The translations under genes were made by a program, and so were the position numbers. From Oxytricha trifallax (Eukaryota > Ciliophora > Spirotrichea > Sporadotrichida > Oxytrichidae), in NCBI GenBank assembly GCA_000711775.1, contig ARYC01000080.1, positions 124,001-188,000 on the forward strand: DNA of 64,000 nucleotides. The letters run 5' to 3'. Positions 41,901 to 53,316 of this stretch are shown here, piece by piece (the stretch's first letter is position 1; each line of letters opens with the position of its first letter). The notes below the pieces were generated by a model. The model was given only the letters and a program-made list of their open reading frames with translations. It did not search any database and was not told the DNA's origin.

Positions 41901-44900
41901 AGCATTCATCGATAAAATGTGGAAAAGATTTTGGTTTTTCTTGTTCTTTTGTTAAACTACCTCATCTTCTGGGGTCTTGGAGAGAAGTGTTAGTACAAGC
42001 ATGAACTTTTTCTCATCCATAGCATCTTGCATAGCGTGCATTAAATCATAGCCTTTATCAAGCATGAGATAAGCAAGACCTTGTTGTCCTCCTCTGATGG
42101 CTAACTTAAACATAGAAACTCCTTCATGATCATTTTCAGCAATCAAATCTCCAGTTGAGTATGCGTTCATTTGTTGAGCAGGTTAAGCTGGCTGGGCAAG
42201 TGCTCCTCCGAACATTCCACCTCCAAAGCCAAATCCATTATTGAAAGGCATAGCCTTTCTTGCTAACACTTTTTGTCTATAAACTGGCATCCCAAAAGCG
42301 TTTTAGTTGTTAAAAACACTCTCTTGATAGGCTTATTATTAATACTCCTCATCCTCCTCCTCTTCATCATACTCTTCGTCATATTCATCTCCATAATCAT
42401 TATTCATGGCACCACCGTTGAACATATTAAAATTATTGTAAAATGATTGAATATTATTAAAGATATTTCTATGCTTCTTCTTTTTGTCCTTCTTTGTAGA
42501 TTCATCTTCCATCTCTATATCTATGCTTGCTTTCTTCTTTGAGTCAAGTAATTTTTACTTTTTCTCCTCTTCTTCCCACATCTTAAATTGTATAAAAATG
42601 ATAAGTTTAATCTATCGAATTTATGAATCTTCTTGATTCTCTCATAGTCTTCTCTGTAAGCCAAACGTTTTACAGATACTTCCTTCTGGATCAAGATAAT
42701 GCCATAGTTATAATGTCTACGCATTCAAAACTCCAAAAACCCTTAGTGAGGTTTATAAGTGCTTTGATTTGTAGGGTATAGTTGGGGGTCTTATTGGGGT
42801 TAGTAGAGAAAACGCAGGTTTGGGGTGAATTTAATGAATATTTAATGATTATTAGTGTACTTAATTCAAACAAATTCTATCTGCTTATCTTTGTGGTACC
42901 TCTTGAATCTAACTCTCTGGAGTGGCTCATGTATGTCTTCTAAAGATTATCTTGGATAAGCTGGAGCTCTAACGATTATCATCTCTACAAGCTTCTAATT
43001 TCATTGCAGACATCTTACTGTTATATATGTTTAGAAGCCAAACTTATTGATTATTTTTCGTGCTTTGTTCCAAAGTAAGACATACTTTACATATCGCACT
43101 CTAAGATTATGGCAGCAACTGCCCAAACATCCCATTAAACAGAGCCATTAGTCCACTTCTCCCTGATTGGAAAATCCTGGTGTGCCAAGCACCTTAGCCA
43201 AAGTTACTATTTCTAATCTTATTGCTCTATTGAAATCAATGACTACAATTTCTAATGGACAGAGATTTAACATAACATTTGAAGGCTTCAAATCTCTATG
43301 TACATACCCAAGTTCATGAAGATCTTAAACACCCTTAATCATTTCCAACAGTATCTCATTTAAATCATCTGGTATCTATTATGATAGAGATACTCTCTCA
43401 AAGTCATTTCAAACTTTTTAAGTCTTAATGCAACAAAGCCATGCACAAGAATAACTCCATCAAGTCGAAGTAAGTTCTTAAACTATTTTTTCTAAGCCTC
43501 CCTCAGTATTATGTATTCGTTTGCAAATTCATTTTGATACTGCTCGTTTTTAATGAGATATTTAAAAGGATATACTTTGTAAGCATACTCATCAACCACT
43601 ATAAGCTTAGCCTTGTTTGGCAGGTCAAAATGCAAGTAATTTTCAATACAGCTTTCAATATCAACTGCATTCAATGCAGGTATATACATAGCTCCCTCTT
43701 AAAGACATGCTATAAGAGTACCATTTGCTGGATGACTCATTAATTCAAAACGCTTCTGCCTCTTGAGCCTTTCCTCTTGTTGTCTTTAAGACTCAACAGA
43801 GTTATTTTTTCTTTTAGCAGGTACAAGCTTTTAAGCTTCCTCATCTTTAATCAGGAATTCGCTTAAATGATGCTTCTGCATATGACTCTTTACTTTGGCT
43901 GAGTGAGTAGAAGACTTCATGAAAGTTGTGCACTAATATCTACCATCTATTTTATCATGCTTAAAGTAGATCTTAGCTCTACCAGAGTGTACCTCTTTAA
44001 TGTGCCTATTCAAGCTAGACTCAGTTGAGAAGAAATTTTAGCAGTCTTCACATTAAAATGTTTTAATTTTTCTAATCGTTGCTGTTCCTTATCTTCCTCA
44101 ACGAATTCAACTTACGTTTAAAATCCTATCTCTGCACTCTACTTCTTGCTTTAAACTTAAATTTTAAAGACCTCAGCTTCAAACTCTAGAGCTCTAAGCT
44201 CAACCTCCTTCTCAATATAAATTACTTCTGGTTTCTTGGAGGAGCCAAAGTTTAGCTATAATTATCCACTGCTAAGAGAAACTGCTTTTCGATTTAAGTT
44301 AGCCGCCATGTTTAAATTAAAATTTAAATTTCTATTATTAAGCTCTAATAACCTTTCTAGTTATAGTCACTCTGTATAGGAGTTGATACGACAACAATTA
44401 TAGTTGAATTAAAGGTGTTAGAGATCATATTTATACTTAGTTTATAAATATAATTTTTCTAATTTCATACTTAATAATTTCGATTTTGGTACCAACCAAG
44501 CATAAAATCGGGTTGGTACTGGTACCAATTAGGTTTTAACCATTTTGGAACTTTTCCATTAAATCTCATTAGTTTAAAACAAGGTACTAATTAAGTATTG
44601 GTACTATTAAATTGGTACCAATTAAATTTAAACGAATTTAGTACCGGTACTAATCAAATTTAAACAAATTTAGTACTAATTTAATGGAACTAAATTATAA
44701 AAATGGAGCTCCATCTCTGAAGTTTGTTACAGCTTCTGCCAGCTTTCTCCACGTATCCTTACCAGGTTGACCTTCTATAAGATACCCATATTTAATACTA
44801 AGATTTTTAACAGTAGGATCCAGAACTCTATATATTAAAATTTGAAATTCAATAACAAGAGTAGGAACAAAGATGGAATCTATAAGTACTGCAATGAAGA

Positions 44901-46891
44901 GGGTTGAAGCTTAAGAAATGATCTCAAGATTTAGAAGCAAGGAAGATCTCTAACGATACCTCACTTAGCATGGTAAGCATGTGACATATACTTAATCATA
45001 TGCTATAGTAAGTTTATTCCTTCCAACGATGGAAGGTACCAAAATTTCATTCTTAAAAGCTATACTCTGCGATGAGAAGAAAGCCTTCAAAAACAGTGAA
45101 AAAAAGTTGATAGATATACCAAACTACCCAGACATTTCAGTCACTAATCTCTACGAGGATGCGATGAAAGATGAAGAGTTGGTAGTTTATCCTCCTACCA
45201 AGAAACAACTCTCTAACAAGCTTCCAGAAAGGAGCTTCTTCTTTGGAGTTCTTGGCACTTTAAGAGAGAGAGATCATAGAAGAAGCTCACAAAAAACGCT
45301 ACTCTATTTCTCCTGAAGACTAAAAGAAGCAAGGAATACTAATAAGCGAGACCTGGCTCGCTGAGCTTAAGAAGCACCCATTCCTCTCTCGTAAGCTTTG
45401 ATTCATAACTTTGTAGGGAAACCTGGAACTGGTATATTCCTAATGAAAGAGCATGCGAAGGTTCACAGAGAGAGAAAGTCATAGACTATTTATGAAGTGA
45501 GCAAGAGACTTTATAAAGATGTTTAAAAGCCAGAAGAAATGAACATAGATGCAGGAGCTGGCACAAAGAGAAGAAATATGGGCCCAAGAGCCATAAGAAG
45601 AGGAGAAGAAAGAAAAGCCAAACCCCTTTATGGTTAGTTTAATATGTGAACTTATTCATTCATTTAAATCTAAAACTTATTTATAAACATTCATTCTTCC
45701 TTCTCTCGCACAAACTGTTGTCTTATCTATGCTTACTCTCTTCAAGCTACTCTGAATCAAGTCTACTGTATCTATAGGCAAGTCATGCATTAGATGATAT
45801 AGCAGAAGTTTCTTGTAGTGGGTCTTTATATAACTCCAGTAGAATTCAATTCCATTAAATTAAGGGCTATAAGGAACATTGTATACAGGAGTAATGTTTA
45901 ACTCTTCATAAGCTTTCTTAGACTCCTTAGTCTTATGAACTGAGAGGTTGTCACAAAAAGGATGATCTCTAAATCGTTCTATTTATCTCTCAGCTAATGT
46001 AGGAACTATATGTACTACTCTCGCTTAATAGAGCGAGGATGAATAACATAACTTTCTAAGCCAGAGTCTTCACTAATACCTGCTAAAATTGCATGGGTTA
46101 CAACCTTCACTTTCTAATCGTAGACTTCTATATTATCATACTTATTATACCAAGACTTATGAATAAAGGTATTAAAGGTAAACACAGCTTCATCAGCGTG
46201 TATGAACTTGATGTTATTAGTAATAGCTCTCTGCATTTAATCATATATATAGTTTAAATTATTACTATAAAATGGCACTGTAAAATCAATCACTCTCTTC
46301 ACTCTGTTGACAGTCTTGAAAGTAATACCATTTCTTCTATAAATGTTCACTACAGTCTAAGGAGAGATACGCATGTCAGGAAACTTGCGATGAAACATCA
46401 CAGCTCGCTAGTCAAGAGGAGAGTATGCCCAATACTTTAAAGTCTTAGAGTCACAGAGGTAGTCAATATGGTGCTGTGAGAACTTTTATTTTCTTGCAGG
46501 ATGCTTTCAAGTGCCTGAATTATAATGCTAAACAGCCAACAAGCAATAATACCTAACTGTTGAAGCACTCTTGCGCAGGAGCTTTGCAATAGCAGCATAA
46601 TTCATAACTAGTTTGACTAAGTCTATATTAATACTTGTACCATACCTAAGCTTAAGCAGTAAATCCAAATATTACTCATCAAAAATAGACCCTAAATTTC
46701 GCTAATTTCTATTTCTCATTTTGCAAATTGACCTAATTTCTCAACTAACCCCAATAAGACCCCAACTATACCCTACAAATCAAAGCACTTATAAACCTCA
46801 CTAAGGGGTTTTGGGGTTTTGAGTCTGTTAAGGAGTTATTTATGAATTGAACTTCTAAAAGATTTTTAGCTTCAATAAGTGACAACTGCAT
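38998..46891 (-). CDS. Ankyrin-WGR-PARP ADP-ribosyltransferase, split by six IESs and TBE D
   Basis: Transfers ADP-ribose from NAD to protein, typically in DNA-damage signalling. It starts [20 protein letters not shown] at 46891. After TBE D and a 35-nt intron (42686-42720) comes [19 protein letters not shown]. Then a Lys-rich and an acidic region ([16 protein letters not shown]) and ankyrin repeats (e.g. [34 protein letters not shown]). A WGR domain follows ([20 protein letters not shown]), then a PARP regulatory helical part ([20 protein letters not shown]) and the catalytic domain. The H-Y-E triad is complete: [20 protein letters not shown], and HNEYIVYN at the end. Last residues [21 protein letters not shown]. 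Ankyrin-WGR-PARP architecture is known from protists. Confidence 0.88.
39079..39179 (-). other. IES, ~101 bp, pointer TA, at the PARP catalytic Glu
   Basis: TA at 39077-39078 and 39178-39179. Excision joins ...LQHNE (GAG) to YIVYNTSQIRMRYIV. The IES therefore begins in the codon directly after the catalytic glutamate. Confidence 0.8.
39421..39459 (-). other. IES, 39 bp, pointer TAGC
   Basis: Complement GCTA at 39417-39420 and 39456-39459. Excision joins AARGYQQQDS to [15 protein letters not shown], the conserved PARP strand. Confidence 0.8.
39976..40009 (-). other. IES, 34 bp, pointer TCATT
   Basis: Complement AATGA at 39971-39975 and 40005-40009. Excision joins APPLNYAH to [20 protein letters not shown]. 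Confidence 0.8.
41435..41465 (-). other. IES, 31 bp, pointer GCACACC
   Basis: GGTGTGC at 41428-41434 and 41459-41465. Excision joins DPKGKYYS to [14 protein letters not shown], completing an ankyrin helix. Confidence 0.85.
41593..41640 (-). other. IES, 48 bp, pointer ATTTTCTT
   Basis: Complement AAGAAAAT at 41585-41592 and 41633-41640. Excision joins [11 protein letters not shown] to [17 protein letters not shown], a classic ankyrin turn. Confidence 0.85.
42585..42631 (-). other. IES, 47 bp, pointer AAGAT
   Basis: Complement ATCTT at 42580-42584 and 42627-42631. Excision joins YERIKK to [17 protein letters not shown] and restores the frame used by the rest of the gene. Confidence 0.8.
42866..44309 (-). 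CDS. TBE D 57-kDa zinc-finger/kinase protein (frameshifted)
   Basis: MAANLNRK start at 44309. Both fingers, HRDLKPSN-like and VIDFNRAI are present. Single-base losses compared with E (for example in the GYP.DLNE region near 43,370 and near 43,165) break the frame. Confidence 0.7.
44873..45649 (+). CDS. TBE D 22-kDa protein gene (frameshifted)
   Basis: [13 protein letters not shown] start, intron, [21 protein letters not shown] deletion after GTLRER (near 45,265) removes the YLRE motif and shifts the frame. Confidence 0.7.
45660..46719 (-). CDS. TBE D 42-kDa transposase (damaged)
   Basis: MRNRN start at 46719. [13 protein letters not shown] and [13 protein letters not shown] present. Base losses around the FVDNLS motif (near 45,950-46,010) break the frame. 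Confidence 0.7.
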
Positions 46892-47080
46892 ATTGTTCTC
46901 TATTAAAATTTGTACGAATAAACTTTATCTTACTTTAGAATCAAAACCCCAAAACCCCTTAATGAGGTTTATAAGTGCTTTGATTTGTAGGGTATAGTTG
47001 GGGTCTTATTGGGGTTAGTAGAGAAAACGCAGGTTTTTTGTGAATTTAATGAATATTTAAGTATTATTAGTGTACTTAAT

Positions 47081-48539
47081 TCAAACAAATTTTATCTGCT
47101 TATCTTTGTGGTACCTCTTGAATCTAGCTCTCTGGAGTGGCTCATGTATGTCTTCTAAAGATTATCTTGGATAAGCTGGAGCTCTAACTATTATCATCTC
47201 TACAAGCCTTTTAATTTAATTGCAGACATCTTCCTGTTATATATGTTTAGAAGCAAAACTTATTGATTATTTTTCGTGCTTTGTTCCAAAGTAAGACATA
47301 CTTTCCATATCGCACTCTTAGATTATGGCAGCAACTGCCCAAACATCCCATTAAACAGAGCCATTAGTCCACTTCTCCCTGATTGGATAGTATCCTGGTG
47401 TGCCAAGCACCTTAGCCAAAGTTACTATTTCTTATCTTATTGCTCTATTGAAGTCAATGACTACAATTTCTAATGGACAGAGATTTAACATAACATTTTC
47501 AGGCTTCAAATCTCTATGTACATACCCAAGTTCATGAAGCTCTTAAACACCTTTAATCATTTCTGACAGTATCTCATTTAAATCATCTGGGTATCTATTA
47601 TGATAGAGATACTCTCTCAAAGTCAAATCAAACTTTTTCAGTCTTAATGCAACAAAGCCATGCCCAAGAATAACTCTATCAAGTCTAAGTAAGTTCTTAA
47701 ACTATTTTTTCTAAGCCTCCCTCAGTATTATGTATTCGTTTGCAAATTCATTTTGATACTGCTCGTTTTTAATGAGATATTTAAAAGGATATACTTTGTA
47801 AGCATACTCATCAACCACTATAAGCTTAGCCTTGTTTGGCAGGCCAAAATGCAAGTAATTTTCAATACAGCTTTCAATATAAATTGCATTCAATGCAGGT
47901 ATAAACATAGCTCTCTCTTAAAGACATGTTATAAGAGTACCATTTGCTGGCTGATTCATTGATTCAAAACGCTTCTGCCTCTTGAGCCTTTCCTCTTGTT
48001 GTCTTTAAGACTCAAGAGAGTTATTTTTTCTTTTAGCAGGTACAAGCTTTTAAGTTTCCTCATCTTTAATCAGGAATTCGCATAAATGATGCTTCTGCAT
48101 ATGCCTCTTTACTTTGGCTGAGTGAGTATAAGACTTCATGCATGTTGTGCACTAATATCTACCATCTATTTTATCATGCTTAAAGTAGATATTAGCTCTA
48201 CCAGAGTGTACCTCTTTGATGTGCCTCTACAAGCTAGACTCAGTTGAGAAGAAATTTTAGCAGTCTTCACATTAAAATGTTTTAAATTTTTCAATTTGTT
48301 GCTGTTCTTTATCTTCCTCAACTAATTCAACTTATGTTTAAACTCCTATCTCTGCACTCTACTTCTTGTTTTAAACTTAAATTTTAAAGACATCAGCTTC
48401 AAACTCTAGAGCTCTTAGCTCAACCTCCTTTTCAATATAAATTACTTCTGGTTTCTTGGAGGAGCATAAGTTTAGCTATGATTATCCACTGCTAAGAGAA
48501 ACTGCTTTTCGATTTAAGTTAGCCGCCATGTTTAAATTC
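47081..48539 (-). CDS. TBE E 57-kDa zinc-finger/kinase protein
   Basis: Best-looking subfamily-1 copy: [13 protein letters not shown] start, fingers around 48,080-48,250, [20 protein letters not shown] and VIDFNRAIR, ends QIKFV-TGA. HRD is intact but DFG is DFN here as well. No clear break was noticed, though not every base was verified. Confidence 0.75.
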
Positions 48540-49096
48540 AAATTTAAATTTCTATTATTAAGCTCTAATAACCTTTCTGGTGATAGTCACTCTGTATAAG
48601 AGTTGATACGACAACAATTATAGTTGAATTTAAGGTGTTAGAGATCATATTTATGCTTAGTTTTTAAATATAATTTTTCTAATTTCATACTTAATAATTT
48701 CGATTTTGGTACCAACCAAGTATAAAATCGGGTTGGTACTGGTACCAATTAGGTTTTTTGAACCATTTTGGAACTTTTCCATTAAAACCTCATTAGTTTA
48801 AAGTAGGTACTAATTAAGTTTTGGTACTATTAAATTGGTACTAATTAAATTTAAACGAATTTAGTACCGGTACTAATCAAATTTAAACAAATTTAGTACT
48901 AATTCAATGAAACTAAATTGATAAAAATGGAGCTCCATCTCTGAAGTTTGTTACAGCTTCTGCCAGCTTTCTCCACGTATCCTTACCAGGTTGACCTTCT
49001 ATAAGATACCCATATTTAATACTAAGATTTTTAACAGTAGGATCCAGAACTCTATATATTAAAATTTGAAATTCAATAACAAGAGTAGGAACAAAG

Positions 49097-49888
49097 ATGG
49101 AATCTATAAGTACTGCAATGAAGAGGGTTGAAGCTTAAGAAATGATCTCAAGATTTAGAAGCAAGGAAGATCTCTATCGATACTTCACTTAGCATGGTAA
49201 GCATGTGACATATACTTAATCATATGCTATAGTGGGTTTATTCCTGCCAACGATGGAAGGTACCAAAATTCATTCTTAAAAGCTATACTCTGCGATGAGA
49301 AGAAAGCCTTCAAAAACAGTGAAATAAAAGTTGATAGATATACCAAACTACCCAGAGATTTCAGTTACTAATCTCTAAGAGGATGCGATGAAAGATGAAG
49401 AGTTGTTAGTTTATCTTCCTACCAAAAAACAACTCTCTAACAAGCTTCCAGAAAGGAGCTTCTTCTTTGGAGTTCTTGGCACTTTAAGAGAGAACTATCT
49501 CAGAAAAATCATTGAAGAAGCTCACAAGAAACGCTACTCTATTTCTCCTGAAGATTAAAAGAAGCAAGGCAATACTAATAAGCGAGTTCTGGCTCGCTGA
49601 GCTTAAGAAGCATCCATTCCTCTCGAGTAAGCTTTGATTCATAACTTTGTAGGGAAACCTGGAACTGGTATATTCCTAATGAAAGAGCATGCGAAGGTTC
49701 ACAGAGAGAGAAAGTCATAGACTATTTATGAAGTGAGCAAGAGACTTTATAAAGATGTTTAAAAGTCAGAAGAAATGAACATAGATGCAGGAGCTGGCAC
49801 AAAGAGAAGAAATATGGGCCCAAGCAAGCCATAAGAAGAGGAGAAGAAAAAAAAGCCAAACCCCTTTATGGGTTAGTTTAATATGTGA
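49097..49888 (+). CDS. TBE E 22-kDa protein gene (frameshifted)
   Basis: [13 protein letters not shown] start and intron as in A. An extra base in the GILISE region (near 49,570) and a lost base before FHS-like sequence (near 49,268) break the frame. Confidence 0.65.
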
Positions 49889-49898
49889 ACTTATTCAT

Positions 49899-50955
49899 TC
49901 ATTTAAATCTAAAACTTATTTATAAACATTCATTCTTCCTTCTCTCGCACAAACTGTTGTCTTTTCTATGCTTACCCTCTTGCAGCTACTCTGAATCAAG
50001 TCTACTGTATCTATAGGCAGGTCATGCATTAGGTGATATAGCAGTAGTTTCTTGTAGTGGGTCTTGATTTAACTCCAGTAGAATTCAATTCCATTAAATT
50101 AAGGGCTGTAAGGAACATGTATACAGGAGTAATGTTTAACTCTTCATAAGCTTTCTTAGACTCCTTAGTCTTATGAACTGAGAGGTTGTCAACAAACAGA
50201 ATGATCTCTTAATCATTGTATGTATCTCTCAGCTTATGTAGGAACTCTATGTACTACTCTCGCTCAATAGAGCGAGGATGAATAACATAACTTTCTAACC
50301 CAGAGTCTTCACTAATACCTGCTAAAATTGCATGGGTTACAACCTTTACTTTCTAATCGTAGACTTCTATATTATCATACTTCTTATACCAAGACTTATT
50401 AATAAAGGTGTTGAAGGTAAACACAGCTTCATCAGCATGTATGAACTTGATGTTATTAGTAATAGCTCTCTGCATTTAATCATATATATAGTTTAAATTA
50501 TAACTATAAAATGGCACTGTAAAATCAATCACTCTCTTCACTCTGTTGACAGTCTTGAAAGTAATACCATTTCTTCTATAAATATTGGCTATAGTCTAAG
50601 GAGAGATACGCATGTCAGGAAACCTACGATGAAACATCACAGCTCGCTAGTCTAATGGAAAGTGTGCCCAATACTTCAAAGTCTTAGAGTCGCAGAGGTA
50701 GTCAATATGGTGCTGTGAAAACTTTTATTTTCTTGCAGGATGCTTTCAAGTGCCTCAATTATAATGCTAAACAGCCAACAAGCAATGATACCTAACTGTT
50801 GAGGCACTCTTGCGCAGGAGCTTTGCTATAGCAGCATAATTAATACTGGTTTGACTTAGTCTATATTAATACTGTACCATACCTAAGCTTAAGCAGTAAA
50901 TCTAAATATTACTCATCATAAATAGACCCTAAATTTCGCTAATTTCTATTTCTAA
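49899..50955 (-). CDS. TBE E 42-kDa transposase (start codon lost)
   Basis: The usual ATG (M-R-N-R-N) is ATT here, so the given start is by homology. DDE motifs [15 protein letters not shown] and [13 protein letters not shown] are visible; a base is missing near YNVPYS (around 50,117). Confidence 0.7.
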
Positions 50956-51061
50956 TTTTGCAATATGACCTAATTTCTCAACTAACCCCAATAAGACCCC
51001 AACTATACCCTACAAATCAAAGCACTTATAAACCTCACTAAGGGGTTTTGGGGTTTTGAAT

Positions 51062-51167
51062 ATAAAGTCTCAAATTATCAAATTCTACATTTTAAAGATA
51101 CAATAAAATACCAAATCAAAGCAAAAGAGATATCGATTCCAAAACGCATAATACGAAACCGTTAAGA
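51062..51167. other. Host DNA island between TBEs E and F, no gene supported
   Basis: 106 bp. In the PARP frame an upstream TGA is met, so it is probably 5' flanking or UTR sequence of the PARP gene. Confidence 0.5.
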
Positions 51168-51308
51168 AATCAAAACCCCAAAACCCCTTAGTGAGGTTTA
51201 TAAGTGCTTTGACTTGTAGGGTATAGTTGGGTCTTATTGGGGTTAGTAGAGAAAACGCAGGTTTTTTGAGAATTTAATGAATATTTAATGATTATTAGTG
51301 TACATAAT

Positions 51309-52752
51309 TCAAACAAATTTTATCTGCTTATCTTTGTGGTACCTCTTGAATCTAGCTCTCTGGAGTGGCTCATGTATGTCTTCTAAAGATTATCTTGGAT
51401 AAACTGGAGCTCTAACGATTATCATCTCTACAAGCCTTTTAATTTCATTGCAGACATCTTCCTGTTATATATGTTTAGAAGCCAAACTTATTGATTATTT
51501 TCGTGTTTGTTCCAAAGTAAGACATACTTTCCATATCGCACTCTAAGATTATGGCAGCAACTGCCCAAACATCCCATTAAACAGAGCCATTAGTCCACTT
51601 CTCCCTGATTGGAAAGTATCCTGGTGTGCCAAGCACCTTAGCCAAAGTTACTATTTCTGATCTTATTGCTCTATTGAAATCAATGACTACAATTTCTAAT
51701 GGACAGAGATTTAACATAACATTTTCAGGCTTCAAATCTCTATGTACATACCCAAGTCCATGAAGCTCTTAAACACCCTTAATCATTTCTGACAGTATCT
51801 CATTTAAATCATCTGGTATCTATTATGAAAGAGATACTCTCTCAAAGTCATTTCAAACTTTTTCAGTCTTAATGCAACAAAGCCATGCCCAAGAATAACT
51901 CCATCAAGTCTAAGTAAGTTCTTAAACTATTTTTTCTAAGCCTCCCTCAGTATTATGTATTCGTTTGCAAATTCATTTTGATACTGCTCGTTTTTAATGA
52001 GATATTTAAAAGGATATACTTTGTAAGCATACTCATCAACCACTATAAGCTTAGCCTTGTTTGGCAGGTCAAAATGCAAGTAATTTTCAATACAGCTTTC
52101 AATATCAATGCATTCAATGCAGGTATATACATAGCTCTCTCTTAAAGACATGCTATAAGAGTACCATTTGCTGGCTGATTCATTGATTCAAAACGCTTCT
52201 GCCTCTTGAGCCTTTCCTCTGTTGTCTTTAAGACTCAAGAGAGTTATTTTTTCTTTTAGCAGGTACAAGCTTTTAAGTTTCCTCATCTTTAATCAGGAAT
52301 TCGCATAAATGATGCTTCTGCATATGCCTCTTTACTTTGGCTGAGTGAGTATAAGACTTCATGTATGTTGTGCACTAATATCTACCATCTATTTTATCAT
52401 GCTTAAAGTAGATCTTAGCTTTACCAGAGTGTACCTCTTTGATGTGCCTCTTCAAGCTAGACTCAGTTGAGAAGAAATTTTAGCAGTCTTCACATTAAAA
52501 TGTTTTAATTTTTTCTATTGGTTGCTGTTCCTTATCTTAATCAACAAATTCAACTTATGTTTAAACTCCTATCTCAGCACTCTACTTCTTGTTTTAAACT
52601 TAAATCTTAAAGACCTCAGCTTCAAAATCTAGAGCTCTTAGCTCAACCTCCTTCTCAATATAAATTACTTCTGGTTTCTTGGAGGAGCCAAAGTTGAGCA
52701 ATGATTATCCACTGCTAAGAGAAACTGCTTTTCGATTTAAGTTAGCCGCCAT
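51309..52752 (-). CDS. TBE F 57-kDa zinc-finger/kinase protein (frameshifted)
   Basis: MAANLNRK start. Fingers, HRDLKPEN and DFNRAI kept. Single-base losses near 51,500 and 52,220 compared with E. Confidence 0.7.
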
Positions 52753-53316
52753 GTTTAAATTCAAATTTAAATTTCTATATTAAGCTCTAATAACCTTTCT
52801 GGTTATAGTCACTCTGTATAGGAGTTGATACGACAACAATTATGGTTGAATTTAAGGTGTTAGAGATCATATTTATGCTTAGTTTATAAATATAATTTTT
52901 CTAATTTCATACTTAATAATTTAGATTTTGGTACCAACCAAGTATAAAATCGGGTTGGAACTGGTACCAATTAGGTTTTGAACCATTTTAGAACTTTTCC
53001 ATTAAAACATCATTAGTTTAAAACAAGGTACTAATTAAGTTTTGGTACTATAAATTGGTACCAATTAAATTAAAACGAATTTAGTACCGGTACTAATCAA
53101 ATTTAAACAAATTTAGTACTAATTTAATGGAACTAAATTGATAAAAATGGAGCTCCATCTCTGAAGTTTGTTACAGCTTCTGCCAGCTTTCTCCACGTAT
53201 CCTTACCAGGTTGACCTCCTATAAGATGCCCATATTTAATACTAAGATTTTAAACAGTAGGATCCAGAACACTATATATTAAAATTTGAAATTCAATAAC
53301 AAGAGAAGGAACAAGG

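Larger units (their letters stand above)
42726..46821. mobile_element. TBE D (subfamily 1), in the PARP coding sequence; flanking triplets differ
   Basis: 4,096 bp, same orientation as A. Left tip is a worn 17-mer (CAAAACTCCAAAAACCC), right tip is perfect. Left flank ATT (42723-42725) but right flank AGT (46822-46824): both are A-N-T but not the same triplet. Removal of the element with either triplet keeps the PARP frame (NNSLTD|C...). All three genes are present with small lesions. Confidence 0.93.
46942..51058. mobile_element. TBE E (subfamily 1)
   Basis: 4,117 bp, AAT duplications (46939-46941 and 51059-51061), both telomeric tips perfect. Orientation as A. Lies 50 bp upstream of the PARP start codon, in the gene's 5' flank. 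Only 120 bp of host DNA separate it from TBE D. Confidence 0.95.

Noticed and set aside
42691-42873. A 60-codon ORF on the minus strand running from TBE D into the PARP exon
   Set aside because: It crosses the transposon tip and a 35-nt intron; the host part is explained by the PARP frame after excision.
43534-43743. Repeated plus-strand ORF (also at 47753 and 61224)
   Set aside because: Antisense shadow of the 57-kDa gene between its zinc-finger and kinase parts; repeated only because the elements are repeated.
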